IMG/VR virus record: IMGVR_UViG_3300025645_000432
Coordinates: 1-24,660 of that record
DNA length: 24,660 nt
Source of the DNA: a virus
Strand: one strand, 5' to 3'
Position 1 is the stretch's first letter. The number at the start of each line of letters is the position of its first letter. Made by a program: the position numbers and the translations under genes. Of the stretch, positions 1 through 8,238 are shown in pieces. Under the pieces are notes generated by a model that saw nothing but the letters and a program-made list of their open reading frames with translations, searched no databases and was not told the DNA's origin.

Positions 1-522
1 CTGGTTCCAAAACACATTTACTTTTACTGATTCTAAATCCTCTGCATCTACATCAATTTTAGCTATACCTGCTAATGTCTGGTATTTCTGTTCTTTTGCA
101 GGGTCTTCCAGTTCGTCGCTCACAAACTGAGAACATGCTAGATAAGCTGTATACTCTTGCATACTTGCTGGCATCTCTTCCCACTCTAAGCTACGTACTG
201 TTTTTAATGCTATTACTTCTGTACCTATATTAAACGTCTGGGTCTGTGAGTTGTAGACCTTTCTACCACGTTTAACATACGTTGCATCTGCTGCTATAAA
301 TTTTGTAACTTCTTTTGGTATTCTAACTTCTCCTGATACATCCGCTTGGAATATTACGTTGTAGTCAGTGTTGAACCACCATCCTCGTCTTTGTACACTC
401 TTACGTAGTCTTTCTAAACTACTTACTGCGTTGGCTACGTCTGGGTGAGCAACGTTCAAGCTGTTCACTGGACTAGAACCTACTGCGCGTAAAAGCATTT
501 GTACTGCTTCTAACTTTTCCAT
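1..522 (-). CDS. Tail tubular protein A (T7 gp11-like), 3' end cut by window edge
   Basis: The minus-strand frame is open from an ATG at 522 to the window edge, giving 174 codons without a stop. The start follows a good ribosome site (AAAGGAA, 6 nt before ATG). The protein opens MEKLEAVQMLLRAVGSSPV and has a segment around residues 45-50 reading RRGWWFN, followed by an EEMP motif near residue 127. These match the pattern of T7 gp11-type proteins (AVNDILASIGEPPV, SRGWTFN, DEMPE), which form the ring joining the portal to the tail nozzle. The gene follows the capsid gene and a terminator, as T7 gene 11 follows gene 10 and T-phi. The C-terminus lies outside the window. The assignment rests on motif and position, not an alignment search. 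Confidence 0.88.
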   Translation of the reverse strand, partial: MEKLEAVQMLLRAVGSSPVNSLNVAHPDVANAVSSLERLRKSVQRRGWWFNTDYNVIFQADVSGEVRIPKEVTKFIAADATYVKRGRKVYNSQTQTFNIGTEVIALKTVRSLEWEEMPASMQEYTAYLACSQFVSDELEDPAKEQKYQTLAGIAKIDVDAEDLESVKVNVFWNQ

Positions 523-591
523 ACTATTTCCTTTGCAAAGAAAACAGACATATGAACCTAATTGCTCATATATCTAAGTGTTAATAAATAC

Positions 592-622
592 CACTTATAA
601 AAGCCCCTCGTGAGAAGGGCTT
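592..622 (-). terminator. Rho-independent-like terminator downstream of the capsid gene
   Basis: On the minus strand an AAGCCC arm (622-617) pairs with GGGCTT (606-601) around a 10-nt loop, and the transcript continues with TTTTAT. It lies 18 nt after the capsid stop codon. T7 has its late terminator T-phi at the same place, just after gene 10. It would attenuate late transcription between capsid and tail genes. Confidence 0.7.
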
Positions 623-639
623 CTAAAGTTGTACTAAGG

Positions 640-1707
640 TTATGCTACAGTTGAACTGAAGATACCTGCCGCCATTTCTGCGCGGTTAGGAGTTACTGCG
701 AAGCTCAAGTAAGAATCGATGAACCACTGCATTTCTTTCTTATCGAAATAAACATCAGAGGTCAAAGGAATGGTCTCACCAGCAAGCAATGCTTTAGGCA
801 TTAACAAGCATACAACACATTTCTGGTCGTTGGCAGAAACGTCATAAGCGTTACCGTTACCAGCGTTAGAAAGGAAGTGAGTTACACCAACATCACTAGC
901 TTTAGGGAAACGGTTAGTCTTCTGGATACGAACACCACAAGATTCTAATACGTCGCCTTTAGCGTAATCGCCATTGACTGAACTGAAGTCACGAGAGATA
1001 AGTTTTTGGTTACGTAGTAAAGCGTAGTACTGTGCTGGACGCATGAGTAATACTGCTTCAGATACATCAACATCTTTCTCTTCAATTTTCTGGCACATGT
1101 CCTGAATTGCTAATTCTAGCAAATCTGGGTCTAGTTCATCACCAACACCAGCTAGTACGATTGGAGTACCACCTTGGAAGCCTTTAGGGGCTGTGCGAAC
1201 GATGTTAGTAGGAGTTAAACCTTCCCAACCACCTAGTGAAACGCCATCTGGGTCAAGGTTAGTTACTTGGCAAGCTTTGATGCCCTGTACTAAGAAAGAC
1301 TCATCGAAGAATTTACCGATTTCTTTACCGTGCTCCATACCGATTTCTTTACGAGTATCGATGTGAGACAAGAATGAATCAAGAACGAATTCGTTGGTAC
1401 GAGCCAATACGATTGTATCGATTTTGATAGAGATGTTATCGAACGTAACACCGTTATCAACTGGACGAATACCACGTGCAACTTTCTGCAATGCACTTGA
1501 ACCAATACGGTCGTTAGTTAAGGTATCAGTACCACGGATGGTTTTGAATTTAAAGAACTGACGCATGAAAGATTCTTTAAGGATACGGTGCTCAACTTCG
1601 CCACCATATTGCTCGATGTAAAGTGGGTTGACGTTACCAGAATCTACTCCGGCTTGATGTCCTGAACGTACTTGTTCGTTTGCTACTGCTTGGCCTACAA
1701 TTGACAT
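640..1707 (-). CDS. Major capsid protein (T7 gp10-like)
   Basis: This 355-aa protein is the size of T7-type major capsid proteins (about 345 aa in T7). It contains features typical of that family: an N-terminal stretch ending in NPLYIEQYGGEV, then a FKTIRGTDTLTNDRIG segment near residues 53-68, and a C-terminal ..FDKKEMQWFIDSYLSFAVTPNRAEMAAG region. It would form the icosahedral shell on the scaffold. The ATG at 1707 has an AGGAAT ribosome site 7 nt upstream. The gene follows the scaffold gene with a 20-nt gap and is followed by a terminator, the standard T7-like portal-scaffold-capsid order. No anomaly is seen. Confidence 0.93.
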   Translation of the reverse strand: MSIVGQAVANEQVRSGHQAGVDSGNVNPLYIEQYGGEVEHRILKESFMRQFFKFKTIRGTDTLTNDRIGSSALQKVARGIRPVDNGVTFDNISIKIDTIVLARTNEFVLDSFLSHIDTRKEIGMEHGKEIGKFFDESFLVQGIKACQVTNLDPDGVSLGGWEGLTPTNIVRTAPKGFQGGTPIVLAGVGDELDPDLLELAIQDMCQKIEEKDVDVSEAVLLMRPAQYYALLRNQKLISRDFSSVNGDYAKGDVLESCGVRIQKTNRFPKASDVGVTHFLSNAGNGNAYDVSANDQKCVVCLLMPKALLAGETIPLTSDVYFDKKEMQWFIDSYLSFAVTPNRAEMAAGIFSSTVA

Positions 1708-1727
1708 ATAATATTCCTAATCTTTAA

Positions 1728-2579
1728 TTAATAACCACGGGCGATTGATTTCGACCGACGGCTGTTTAGTTGTGCAATTTCTGGACTAGTTTCGTAGTTA
1801 TGCCCGTTATCCATTAACTTTCGGAGTTCACGATTATAGCCTGATTTGTCTAATGGTTTGCTACCATACTCGGTTACTGAACTCTCACCTGTCACTAATT
1901 TGGCTGGTTGAGATATAAACGAGTCGGACTTCTTAAAACTTTGTACTAACGAATCTATTGCTAGTTCCGCTGCTTTTCCACCTTGACGTAATAGACCATT
2001 GATTTCTTCACGGTCTGATACTGGTAGATTTGTCTTTGCCCATGTTGCAAGTTCTTTAAAAGTGTCTGCACCTGTTTGGTCAGTGATTCCTTTAAAGGCA
2101 TCTTGTACTTGGGTAAAGATTTTATTATCTGCTGCTTTAGATGCTACTACATTAGAGGTATGTAAGCCTTTTAATTTATCTGCAATTAAACCTGCTACAC
2201 CTTCTCCATGCTTCTCTACGAGCTTCTTCATAATCTCGATGCTTACTTCGCCATCTGCTTCGGTAACTGCTGTAGCTACTTCTGATGGGGTTAGTCCTGC
2301 ATCTTCTAAGAACGGTCGTACTTTCTCTGCTGCTGAAGAATCGAACTTAGGTAAAGGTTTGGCATCTTCTACAGGTGCTTCTGCTTCATCTAGTTTAGCT
2401 TCGCCTTCTACAGCTTCTTCTGCTGGGGCTTCTGCTTCTTCTTCTACTGGGACTGGATTCTCAATGGGGTTACCACTGTCGTCTAGTCTATTATCTTCTT
2501 GCCAATTCTCGTTAGGGGAGGGTGCTTCCGCAACTGGTACTTCTTCACTAGTTGGGGTTACATTAACGTCAGTTGTCAT
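1728..2579 (-). CDS. Capsid assembly scaffolding protein (T7 gp9-like)
   Basis: This 283-aa protein lies between portal and capsid, the fixed position of the T7 gp9 scaffold (about 307 aa). Its N-terminal 75 residues are very acidic and alanine/proline rich, with repeated EAP/EEA blocks. The rest is helical and charged (IMKKLVEKHGEGVAG.., FKKSDSF..). The C-terminus is basic (SRRSKSIARGY), as expected for a scaffold tail that contacts the shell. It would direct procapsid assembly and then leave. The ATG at 2579 directly follows the portal TAA (TAAATG), suggesting translational coupling. Confidence 0.88.
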   Translation of the reverse strand: MTTDVNVTPTSEEVPVAEAPSPNENWQEDNRLDDSGNPIENPVPVEEEAEAPAEEAVEGEAKLDEAEAPVEDAKPLPKFDSSAAEKVRPFLEDAGLTPSEVATAVTEADGEVSIEIMKKLVEKHGEGVAGLIADKLKGLHTSNVVASKAADNKIFTQVQDAFKGITDQTGADTFKELATWAKTNLPVSDREEINGLLRQGGKAAELAIDSLVQSFKKSDSFISQPAKLVTGESSVTEYGSKPLDKSGYNRELRKLMDNGHNYETSPEIAQLNSRRSKSIARGY

Positions 2580-4127
2580 TTATTTTTGTCCTGTCTGTGG
2601 TTGTGCTTGCGCTTCAGCTTGGGCTATTTGACCTGCTGCTTGTGCTTCCTGTTGTGCTCTCTGAGCCTGTGCTGCTTTAACATCTTCTTCTGACTTGAGT
2701 AAGTCGCCATAGGTTATACCATGACCTGCACCTAACATAGCGATTAGTTTTCCATAATCAATACGTAGTGCTACTTCTTCTGGTACATCACTTAATGATA
2801 CTAGGTCATTAAAGAATGCACGTGTACGGTCTAACTCGGAGTTCCTAGATAAAGAGTCTAATCCTGTAACAATGACAGGTTCTACTTCTTTAAGGATAGG
2901 GTCGAATTTCTTAATCAGTCTCTTGGCTAAAGGAAGCTGCATGTCTGTAGCTAATCGTGAGTATACACCACCGTAAGAGCCTTCTAACTCTTGGGCTTGC
3001 ATACGTATCTCTTCAGCGGTTACTCGCTCTGCATCTCGTGTTACGGAGTTGTTAAGAAGGAATGCTGCTGCGATTCTACGTTCTACTGCTTGGAACTGCG
3101 TGAGTAAGAAGTCTGATGCTGCTTGTACATTGGCTGTGTGAACATATAAGTCCTCTTCTCTACCGTGTACGTATTCACCACTTGCCGCTTCTGTAATCTT
3201 CTTAACGTCTGTCATACCAGTAGGGTCTACTAGAATCTTAACGTCAGTAATAATCACAGTATAATCTAAGATAGCTTCTGCTAACGTAGACAACGTGTGG
3301 AAGTCACCTGCATACATCTCAACTAAACCTGTACCGTAATCTTTATTTCGGGCTAATGCCCAAGTTAATGGTAGCCACGGTAAGTCGTCTTCTTTGTAAT
3401 GCCCAACTTTCAAATGACATGCACATAAATCTTCTAGCTCTTGCCATACTACGAAGTGGTCTTTAGCTACTCGTTGGATACCTGTGAATATAGTTACTTC
3501 TGCATCTTCAAGAATGTTTTGTTCTGCTGCAATCATGGCCAACTCATCACTCAATGCGGATACTGCTTTAGTCTCCTGAATGATTATCTTAACTGTGTTG
3601 CCACGTAGGTCACGCTCTATTACATAATCACGTAAAGAGTAAGCTTGCATACCACCATCATCTGGCATATACATTAAAGCATTACCTGTGATTATCAACT
3701 GTAGGATACAATCCGTCATAGTCACACGAGCGTTGATTTTCTCTAGCTCTCGCATTGAACCACGTTCGCTGGCTGCTAATGCCTCTTGGATGTCTGCTGT
3801 GTCTAGTCCCACGTTTTCTGATAATACTTCTTCCTTTTGTTCGTCTGTTAACGTTAGTCGAAAGAATGGTCTTGAAGGTTGAAACAATGCCATCATAATC
3901 TTGTTAGATAGGTTGTTTACTGCCTGTGCGCCCACTGATTGAAAGTCATTCTGAAACTCTTCATCGTTGCCTACGGAGTTGTCTGGAAATATAGTCGGCA
4001 TTGTCCATCCAGCGTATCGCTCTGCTCTAGTAAGAACAGATTCGCGCATAGCTGACATCTTATGGAACTCGCCTTTAAGTAAGTAATCACCCGACAAATA
4101 CTTCTCAGCATGTTTTTCTGAGTTCAT
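2580..4127 (-). CDS. Portal (head-tail connector) protein (T7 gp8-like)
   Basis: The 515-aa product matches the length of T7 gp8 (536 aa). It shows family signatures: RAERYAGWTMPTIFPD near residues 35-50, the following NLSNKIMMALFQPSRPFFRL block, LPLTWALARNKDYGTGLVE in the middle, and a GGVYSRLATDMQLPLAKRL segment in the C-terminal third. The last 40 residues are a low-complexity Gln/Ala tail. The dodecameric portal forms the DNA channel and nucleates procapsid assembly. The ATG at 4127 has AAGGAT 7 nt upstream, one base after the stop of the preceding small gene. Confidence 0.95.
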   Translation of the reverse strand: MNSEKHAEKYLSGDYLLKGEFHKMSAMRESVLTRAERYAGWTMPTIFPDNSVGNDEEFQNDFQSVGAQAVNNLSNKIMMALFQPSRPFFRLTLTDEQKEEVLSENVGLDTADIQEALAASERGSMRELEKINARVTMTDCILQLIITGNALMYMPDDGGMQAYSLRDYVIERDLRGNTVKIIIQETKAVSALSDELAMIAAEQNILEDAEVTIFTGIQRVAKDHFVVWQELEDLCACHLKVGHYKEDDLPWLPLTWALARNKDYGTGLVEMYAGDFHTLSTLAEAILDYTVIITDVKILVDPTGMTDVKKITEAASGEYVHGREEDLYVHTANVQAASDFLLTQFQAVERRIAAAFLLNNSVTRDAERVTAEEIRMQAQELEGSYGGVYSRLATDMQLPLAKRLIKKFDPILKEVEPVIVTGLDSLSRNSELDRTRAFFNDLVSLSDVPEEVALRIDYGKLIAMLGAGHGITYGDLLKSEEDVKAAQAQRAQQEAQAAGQIAQAEAQAQPQTGQK

Positions 4128-4128
4128 T

Positions 4129-4380
4129 TTAAATCCTTATTGTCGAGCCAACTTCGCTCTCTATTTCTTCGTCATCAACTTCTAACGATATTTGTCCCAT
4201 TGAGCCTACACCCTCGCCTTCTGTCTCTGCGAATACTTCAGATTTACGAGCTTGTATATCTGCTTCAACGGCATCTTCTTTTGCTTGTTTTGCTGCTTTC
4301 TTTGATGCTTTTGCTTGTAGCATAGAACTACCTATACTAAACACCGCTGATGCGGCTACTGCCGTGACTATCCAAGCGAT
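4129..4380 (-). CDS. Small membrane-anchored protein ahead of portal, AUC start
   Basis: The frame has no ATG or TTG start. A GTG at 4344 lacks a ribosome site and would remove the N-terminus. A strong AGGAG site lies 7 nt before an ATC at 4380-4378; starting there gives 83 aa opening (M)AWIVTAVAASAVFSIGSSM. This is a hydrophobic segment followed by a helical, highly charged region (KASKKAAKQAKEDAVEAD) and an acidic end EIESEVGSTIRI. Many podovirus proteins encoded just before the portal have this layout, including T7 gp6.7 and gp7.3, which are virion or tail components. The function here is inferred from position only. The start overlaps the last 13 bases of the HNH gene. The same junction is repeated at 8504. 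Confidence 0.68.
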   Translation of the reverse strand: MAWIVTAVAASAVFSIGSSMLQAKASKKAAKQAKEDAVEADIQARKSEVFAETEGEGVGSMGQISLEVDDEEIESEVGSTIRI

Positions 4381-4841
4381 AAGTCACCTCCTACGTGCTT
4401 CCACGTGACTCTGTTAATTATGTTATCTACTGATTGTCTACATACACCAAATAGTTTAGCTATCTTTACATTTGGTATATAACTAGTTAATTCTCTCATC
4501 TGTTTTACATCCTGTTCTGATAATATACCGTTTTTAGCTTCTCCGCGAACTTGTCTTGACTTACTTACTTTGTCCGCCATGTTATCTGCTTGAGTGCCTT
4601 GTTGGAGATGTTTGGGATTTACACAACTTGGGTTGTCGCAAGTATGTAATACAACACTACCTCTCTTTAGGTCTGCACTGACTAAATCATACGCTTTCCT
4701 ATGTGCTTTGTGTCGTAGTTGTCCTTCACGAACATGCCCGTACCCATCTCTATCTAATGCACCACTCCAAGGAACACACTCTTGTATGTTGTACTGTACG
4801 CACAACTCAGTTATGTGTGTCAATTCTTGTAGTTGGTTCAT
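4368..4841 (-). CDS. HNH homing-type endonuclease
   Basis: I chose the ATG at 4841 because a GGAG site lies 8 nt upstream, giving 157 aa. The middle shows the HNH_3-type core: VPWSGALDRDGYGHVR, then KAHRKAYDL, then VVLHTCDNPSCVNPKHL and GTQADNMADK. The C-terminal third (VKIAKLFGVCRQSVDNIINR) looks like a helix-turn-helix DNA-binding unit. Such free-standing endonucleases cut DNA and spread by repair into intergenic sites of related phages. It sits between two genes that are normally close together, overlapping the cupin-like gene by 35 nt and the AUC-start gene by 13 nt. This suggests it is an insertion. Cleavage has not been shown. Confidence 0.88.
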   Translation of the reverse strand: MNQLQELTHITELCVQYNIQECVPWSGALDRDGYGHVREGQLRHKAHRKAYDLVSADLKRGSVVLHTCDNPSCVNPKHLQQGTQADNMADKVSKSRQVRGEAKNGILSEQDVKQMRELTSYIPNVKIAKLFGVCRQSVDNIINRVTWKHVGGDLSLG

Positions 4842-5250
4842 ACTGTTTCTCCAATTGTTTGTCGAGGGTTTCATAGTCAGGAGCAATAAACTCTTGGCGT
4901 ATATCATCTTCGTTTGTTAGTTCTGTTGCTATGAACTCAGTCCACACTGTTTCTGTAATTGCGTACCCTGCTCGCTTAACACCTGCTTTAGATATAAACG
5001 TAGCAGGAGCATCTATAATCTTTTCACCATCTTCAGTGACTATCTTAATGCTCCCCTTGGATACTACATTGATTTGGTCCTTTAGATGTATCTCGCCTAC
5101 AAGTGCAACACCTTCTGGTATTGTAATCTCTCTTGCGTACACACCACCGCAGAAATACTCTACTGCTGTTATCTCTACCTGTGGATGTTCCTTCATAACC
5201 TTTTCGAGAGCAAGTACCTTATCTCTACCTACTTTCTGTAAAGTAGTCAT
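4807..5250 (-). CDS. Cupin-like protein of unknown role
   Basis: The 147-aa protein has a cupin-type beta core. Residues 28-70 read EYFCGGVYAREITIPEG followed by VGEIHLKDQINVVSKGSI, then a GEKIIDAPATFISKAGVKRAGY block near residues 75-96. Similar single-domain cupin-fold proteins are common between the RNA polymerase and portal genes in marine T7-like phages; that is recalled knowledge, not a search result. The metal-binding histidine pattern is incomplete (one His in GEIHLKD), so enzymatic activity is doubtful. The ATG overlaps the TGA of the upstream 60-aa gene (ATGA). The C-terminus overlaps the HNH start and may have been altered by that insertion. Confidence 0.72.
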   Translation of the reverse strand: MTTLQKVGRDKVLALEKVMKEHPQVEITAVEYFCGGVYAREITIPEGVALVGEIHLKDQINVVSKGSIKIVTEDGEKIIDAPATFISKAGVKRAGYAITETVWTEFIATELTNEDDIRQEFIAPDYETLDKQLEKQYEPTTRIDTHN

Positions 5251-5429
5251 GATACTAACTTCTCCTTGATGTGTCTAATTACATCTTGTTGACCTGCTTG
5301 AAACATAATCTCATTCTGAGTCATGCTAGGTTTTACAGGTCTTACTTTAAATACTTGTTCTAGATAATCTATATCTCTCTGTACTAATCCCCTTGGGTCC
5401 TTAGTATGTGATAAATCATTTATACTCAT
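5247..5429 (-). CDS. Small conserved-type protein between RNAP1 and cupin gene
   Basis: This is a 60-aa protein without signal or membrane segment. The core YLEQVFKVRPVKPSMTQNEIMFQAGQ.. followed by DVIRHIKEKL resembles short proteins found in the same slot in other T7-like phages, where the role is unknown. It starts 22 nt after the RNAP1 stop and overlaps the cupin-like gene by 4 nt. The ribosome site is weak (AGAAGA). The function is not recognised. Confidence 0.75.
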   Translation of the reverse strand: MSINDLSHTKDPRGLVQRDIDYLEQVFKVRPVKPSMTQNEIMFQAGQQDVIRHIKEKLVS

Positions 5430-5450
5430 TAGTTATCTTCTATAAGTGGG

Positions 5451-7853
5451 CTAACCGAAGAAATATTCGGCAGCCGTTATTTCGTGTATATCGTATGTAC
5501 CTGTTGGTGGCATAGTATTTGTATCTATACCTAACTGGTTGGCCCAGTCTACTAGTGGGTCTGACGTAGTATATAAGTCTAAGAAGGCTATTCTAATCTT
5601 ATCAAATAGTTTCTGTGTGTGTCCCGCATGTGTACCGAAGTCATCGTGTATCATAGCAAGGCATTCATCACCCATCTCATTGATTGTCATAACCATGTGC
5701 GTACTGTCGATAGAGTGTACAAAGTTTGGTGCTATACCATTCCGTTGGCCTACTCTATTAGGTGTTGCATCTTCAAAGTTCTGAAGCCACAAACGACACC
5801 CGCCATTTAGTTGTGTTCTTATTTCTATACTGTTTGTCTTCTGGTAATATTGGTATACTGGGAAACCGATTGGCGTTAACCAAGCTACAAAGTCCTTTGG
5901 TATACTCTTCTGTAACCAGCTCATAGCTCCTCTAGCAGCAATAACTACTTCTCCTATAGATTCCCATAAGATAGGTGTTAGGAATTTGGCCATCTCGAAC
6001 TGTAGTTTGTCATCTAAGTCAAACTTTGTCCAATTCTCCAATACATATTCCATTATATACTGTCTAGCAGACTGCTGAGTCGCACCATAAGGTAGCGTCA
6101 TTACAGGTCTTTTAGTACAATACCTATCGATACCTACTCGCAACCAGACTTTTGCATACGGGTGGTCCATACATCGAAGCTTTTCTGTAGTAACTGTAGC
6201 GACTTCACCGTAAATATCGGCTGGGGTGTCTGAGTTTGATAAGTTTGTTGCTTTAGCTCCAACACCGTCTCTTAGCATTGCTGAGAAATGTTGCAACCCA
6301 TTACAACTGCCGTCAAGTCCCACTGGGATTCTGCCCACTGCCTTAACATTTCTTCCGTAGTCACAGTTTGCCCATTCGAAACAGAATGCTAGGAATTGGT
6401 ATGGTTTGTCAGCACTGCCCCAGAAGTCTCTGTACCCAATTGGGTCGTTAACTGTACGTTTGATAAAGTCTTCTTGTGACTGAATCCACGTAACTCTGTC
6501 TGCGTAACTGCATTTGTCTTCGCCAAAAGTATTTGCTCCTTGTATAGCTAACCACTTAACACCCTCTGTACCTAGTACAACGTCCTTAGCAAAGCATAGT
6601 AAGCCTTTAGCGGTATCTGCACCCTGTGGCGACAGTCCTGCTGTAGCACAGTATATACGTCCTCTGAAGTCGCAGTTGTATGCGTAGTAAAACTCGTCCC
6701 ACTCAGATAGTTCAAGGGCTAATTTACTAGTTCTAATGTAGGATAATACTTGGCCTTTGCGCTGGTTTTCTCTACCGTATGCCGCTTTGGCTATTTCTTT
6801 CCACATAGTAACTTCTTCGAGTTGTGCTTCGTTTAGATTCTCCTTCTTCAATTCCTTTAAGTGTTCAGGGAATGATGGTATCTCTATACGTTCACTTGAT
6901 GGCATACCTATTGATAAATTCTTATCGTAGATTGTGCGCTGTACTTCTAATACTTCTTTGTTAATTTTCCAAGGTGTTTGTTGTAACTTGTTTAATGCCT
7001 CTCTATGTTGTACTGGGTCATGTTGGGATACGTAATTTCTAGCATCTCCTTTCTGAGCCTTTATCAACGGTAGTTGTGAGTTCATCTGGTGTGTGTAGTA
7101 GACTGAGTTTGTTAGGTTATCAGTCCAATCATTTGGTGGTATTTTAAGAGGTAGTAAGAAGGGGAACATAAATCCTCTCTCTTTCTCAAACTCTGCTGCC
7201 CAATCATCAAATGCTACTGTTGTCTCTAAATGGTATGTTGTCTTCTTAGCTGCACGTTTAAGGTCCATGAATAGGACATCATTAAATACATGTAAGATTG
7301 CTGTTAGTACACGTTGGCCAGCATGGGCTTTGTATAGCTGTGACCACTCATTCCAATCATAACCGAATTGGTTAAACTTCAGGTTCATAACTTTGTGCAT
7401 GTGTGTGAAGTCAGTTATATTCTGTTGTGAAAATGATTTTTTCACCGTTCCATAATATTCTGGATTCTGTGCTTCAAACAGTTGGCATTTTAAATCAGAC
7501 TCTAATCGAGTACCAATATTCATACATACGTTTATTATCTTATTATTCTTACGTTCTTGTACAGCACCTATTACTACACGTAAACCAATGTAAGCTATCT
7601 TGAGATAGTCTTCGTCCATTGCTACTTGTTTGAGTAGTGCGTTGTACTTATTTGCTCTACCAGCACCTCTAGTGTTGGCCATAGTTTCTAATCGGGTTGC
7701 TACATCCTGTAGTCGATTCTTTAATAAATAAGAGCCGACATCAGTTTGGTCCGATTGGCCAGAGTCGCGTAAGCGGTCTTGGTTTGCATAATACCGCTCC
7801 GTTCCTCTTTCTAGACATTCTCTTTCCCAAGCTATTTGGTCGGCTATATTCAT
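5451..7853 (-). CDS. T7-type single-subunit RNA polymerase, late position (RNAP1)
   Basis: I place the start at ATG 7853, with AAGGTG 5 nt upstream, giving 800 aa (T7 RNAP has 883). All catalytic motifs are present: YNCDFRGRIY near 393; motif A GLDGSCNGLQHFSAML with Asp514; motif B RYCTKRPVMTLPYG with Arg577, Lys581 and Tyr589; GIAPNFVHSID; and motif C MIHDDFGTHAG with His736-Asp737. These correspond to T7 Asp537, Lys631, Tyr639 and Asp812. The protein ends in FFG rather than the FAFA foot of T7. The gene lies between DNA metabolism and structural genes, as in phiKMV-like phages, so it likely transcribes the virion genes. It is the second such enzyme in the window; see 19410-21443. Confidence 0.96.
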   Translation of the reverse strand: MNIADQIAWERECLERGTERYYANQDRLRDSGQSDQTDVGSYLLKNRLQDVATRLETMANTRGAGRANKYNALLKQVAMDEDYLKIAYIGLRVVIGAVQERKNNKIINVCMNIGTRLESDLKCQLFEAQNPEYYGTVKKSFSQQNITDFTHMHKVMNLKFNQFGYDWNEWSQLYKAHAGQRVLTAILHVFNDVLFMDLKRAAKKTTYHLETTVAFDDWAAEFEKERGFMFPFLLPLKIPPNDWTDNLTNSVYYTHQMNSQLPLIKAQKGDARNYVSQHDPVQHREALNKLQQTPWKINKEVLEVQRTIYDKNLSIGMPSSERIEIPSFPEHLKELKKENLNEAQLEEVTMWKEIAKAAYGRENQRKGQVLSYIRTSKLALELSEWDEFYYAYNCDFRGRIYCATAGLSPQGADTAKGLLCFAKDVVLGTEGVKWLAIQGANTFGEDKCSYADRVTWIQSQEDFIKRTVNDPIGYRDFWGSADKPYQFLAFCFEWANCDYGRNVKAVGRIPVGLDGSCNGLQHFSAMLRDGVGAKATNLSNSDTPADIYGEVATVTTEKLRCMDHPYAKVWLRVGIDRYCTKRPVMTLPYGATQQSARQYIMEYVLENWTKFDLDDKLQFEMAKFLTPILWESIGEVVIAARGAMSWLQKSIPKDFVAWLTPIGFPVYQYYQKTNSIEIRTQLNGGCRLWLQNFEDATPNRVGQRNGIAPNFVHSIDSTHMVMTINEMGDECLAMIHDDFGTHAGHTQKLFDKIRIAFLDLYTTSDPLVDWANQLGIDTNTMPPTGTYDIHEITAAEYFFG

Positions 7854-7854
7854 G

Positions 7855-8238
7855 TTACACCTTATTCTTAGCCCTAACTGCACGAGCTTTCTTGTTACGT
7901 GCTAATCGCTTTTCATCTTCAGTCTTGTGGCTTGGATGTAAGTAATTGTATTTAGGTGTCTTGTGTTCATCCAAGTACTTACCTAACCCTATTACATATT
8001 TCTCAGCCGATATACCGGTATGCCCTCTCTGTGCTAATTTCTTAACACGGCCCTCTATGCCATTACACGAGTTGTGTAAGGCCCCTCGTATGTATCCTTT
8101 AGTGTGACAATGGTCTAGCACAGCTACATCACGTTGGGTGAATGGGTGTCCACATATGGCGCACTTACCGCCCTGTTTCTTTACGACTTGAGAGAGCACA
8201 CCGGAGACCTGTGTGGTCTTTAGTCTGGTGACTGACAT
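7855..8238 (-). CDS. Endonuclease VII (Holliday-junction resolvase)
   Basis: The 127-aa protein has the endonuclease VII fold signature: CAICGHPF (zinc knuckle 1, near residues 27-34), LDHCHTKGYIRGALHNSCN (catalytic beta-beta-alpha region with Asp-His, and zinc knuckle 2), then EGRVKKL. T4 gp49 and related phage enzymes resolve branched DNA before packaging; in T7 the unrelated gp3 does this job. The C-terminus is Arg/Lys/Ala rich, suited to DNA contact. The ATG overlaps the TAA of the 88-aa gene (TAATG), and the gene ends 2 nt after the RNAP1 start codon. Confidence 0.9.
   Translation of the reverse strand: MSVTRLKTTQVSGVLSQVVKKQGGKCAICGHPFTQRDVAVLDHCHTKGYIRGALHNSCNGIEGRVKKLAQRGHTGISAEKYVIGLGKYLDEHKTPKYNYLHPSHKTEDEKRLARNKKARAVRAKNKV

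Noticed and set aside
1999-2631. 210-aa plus-strand reading frame opposite the scaffold gene
   Set aside because: It is the complement of a clear scaffold gene; its Ser/Ala-rich composition follows from the GAA/GCA-rich coding strand, and it has no ribosome site or neighbours on that strand.
4129-4344. GTG at 4344 as the start of the small gene before the portal
   Set aside because: No ribosome site precedes it and the hydrophobic N-terminal segment would be lost; AGGAG points to ATC 4380.
4807-4907. Longer HNH start at 4907
   Set aside because: It would extend deep into the cupin-like gene without a ribosome site; ATG 4841 has GGAG at good spacing.
5436-5450. CCCACTTATAGAAGA on the minus strand, resembling the T7 promoter core CACTATAGGGAGA
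   Set aside because: It occurs once in this form and is not repeated before other genes, so it cannot be called a phage promoter.
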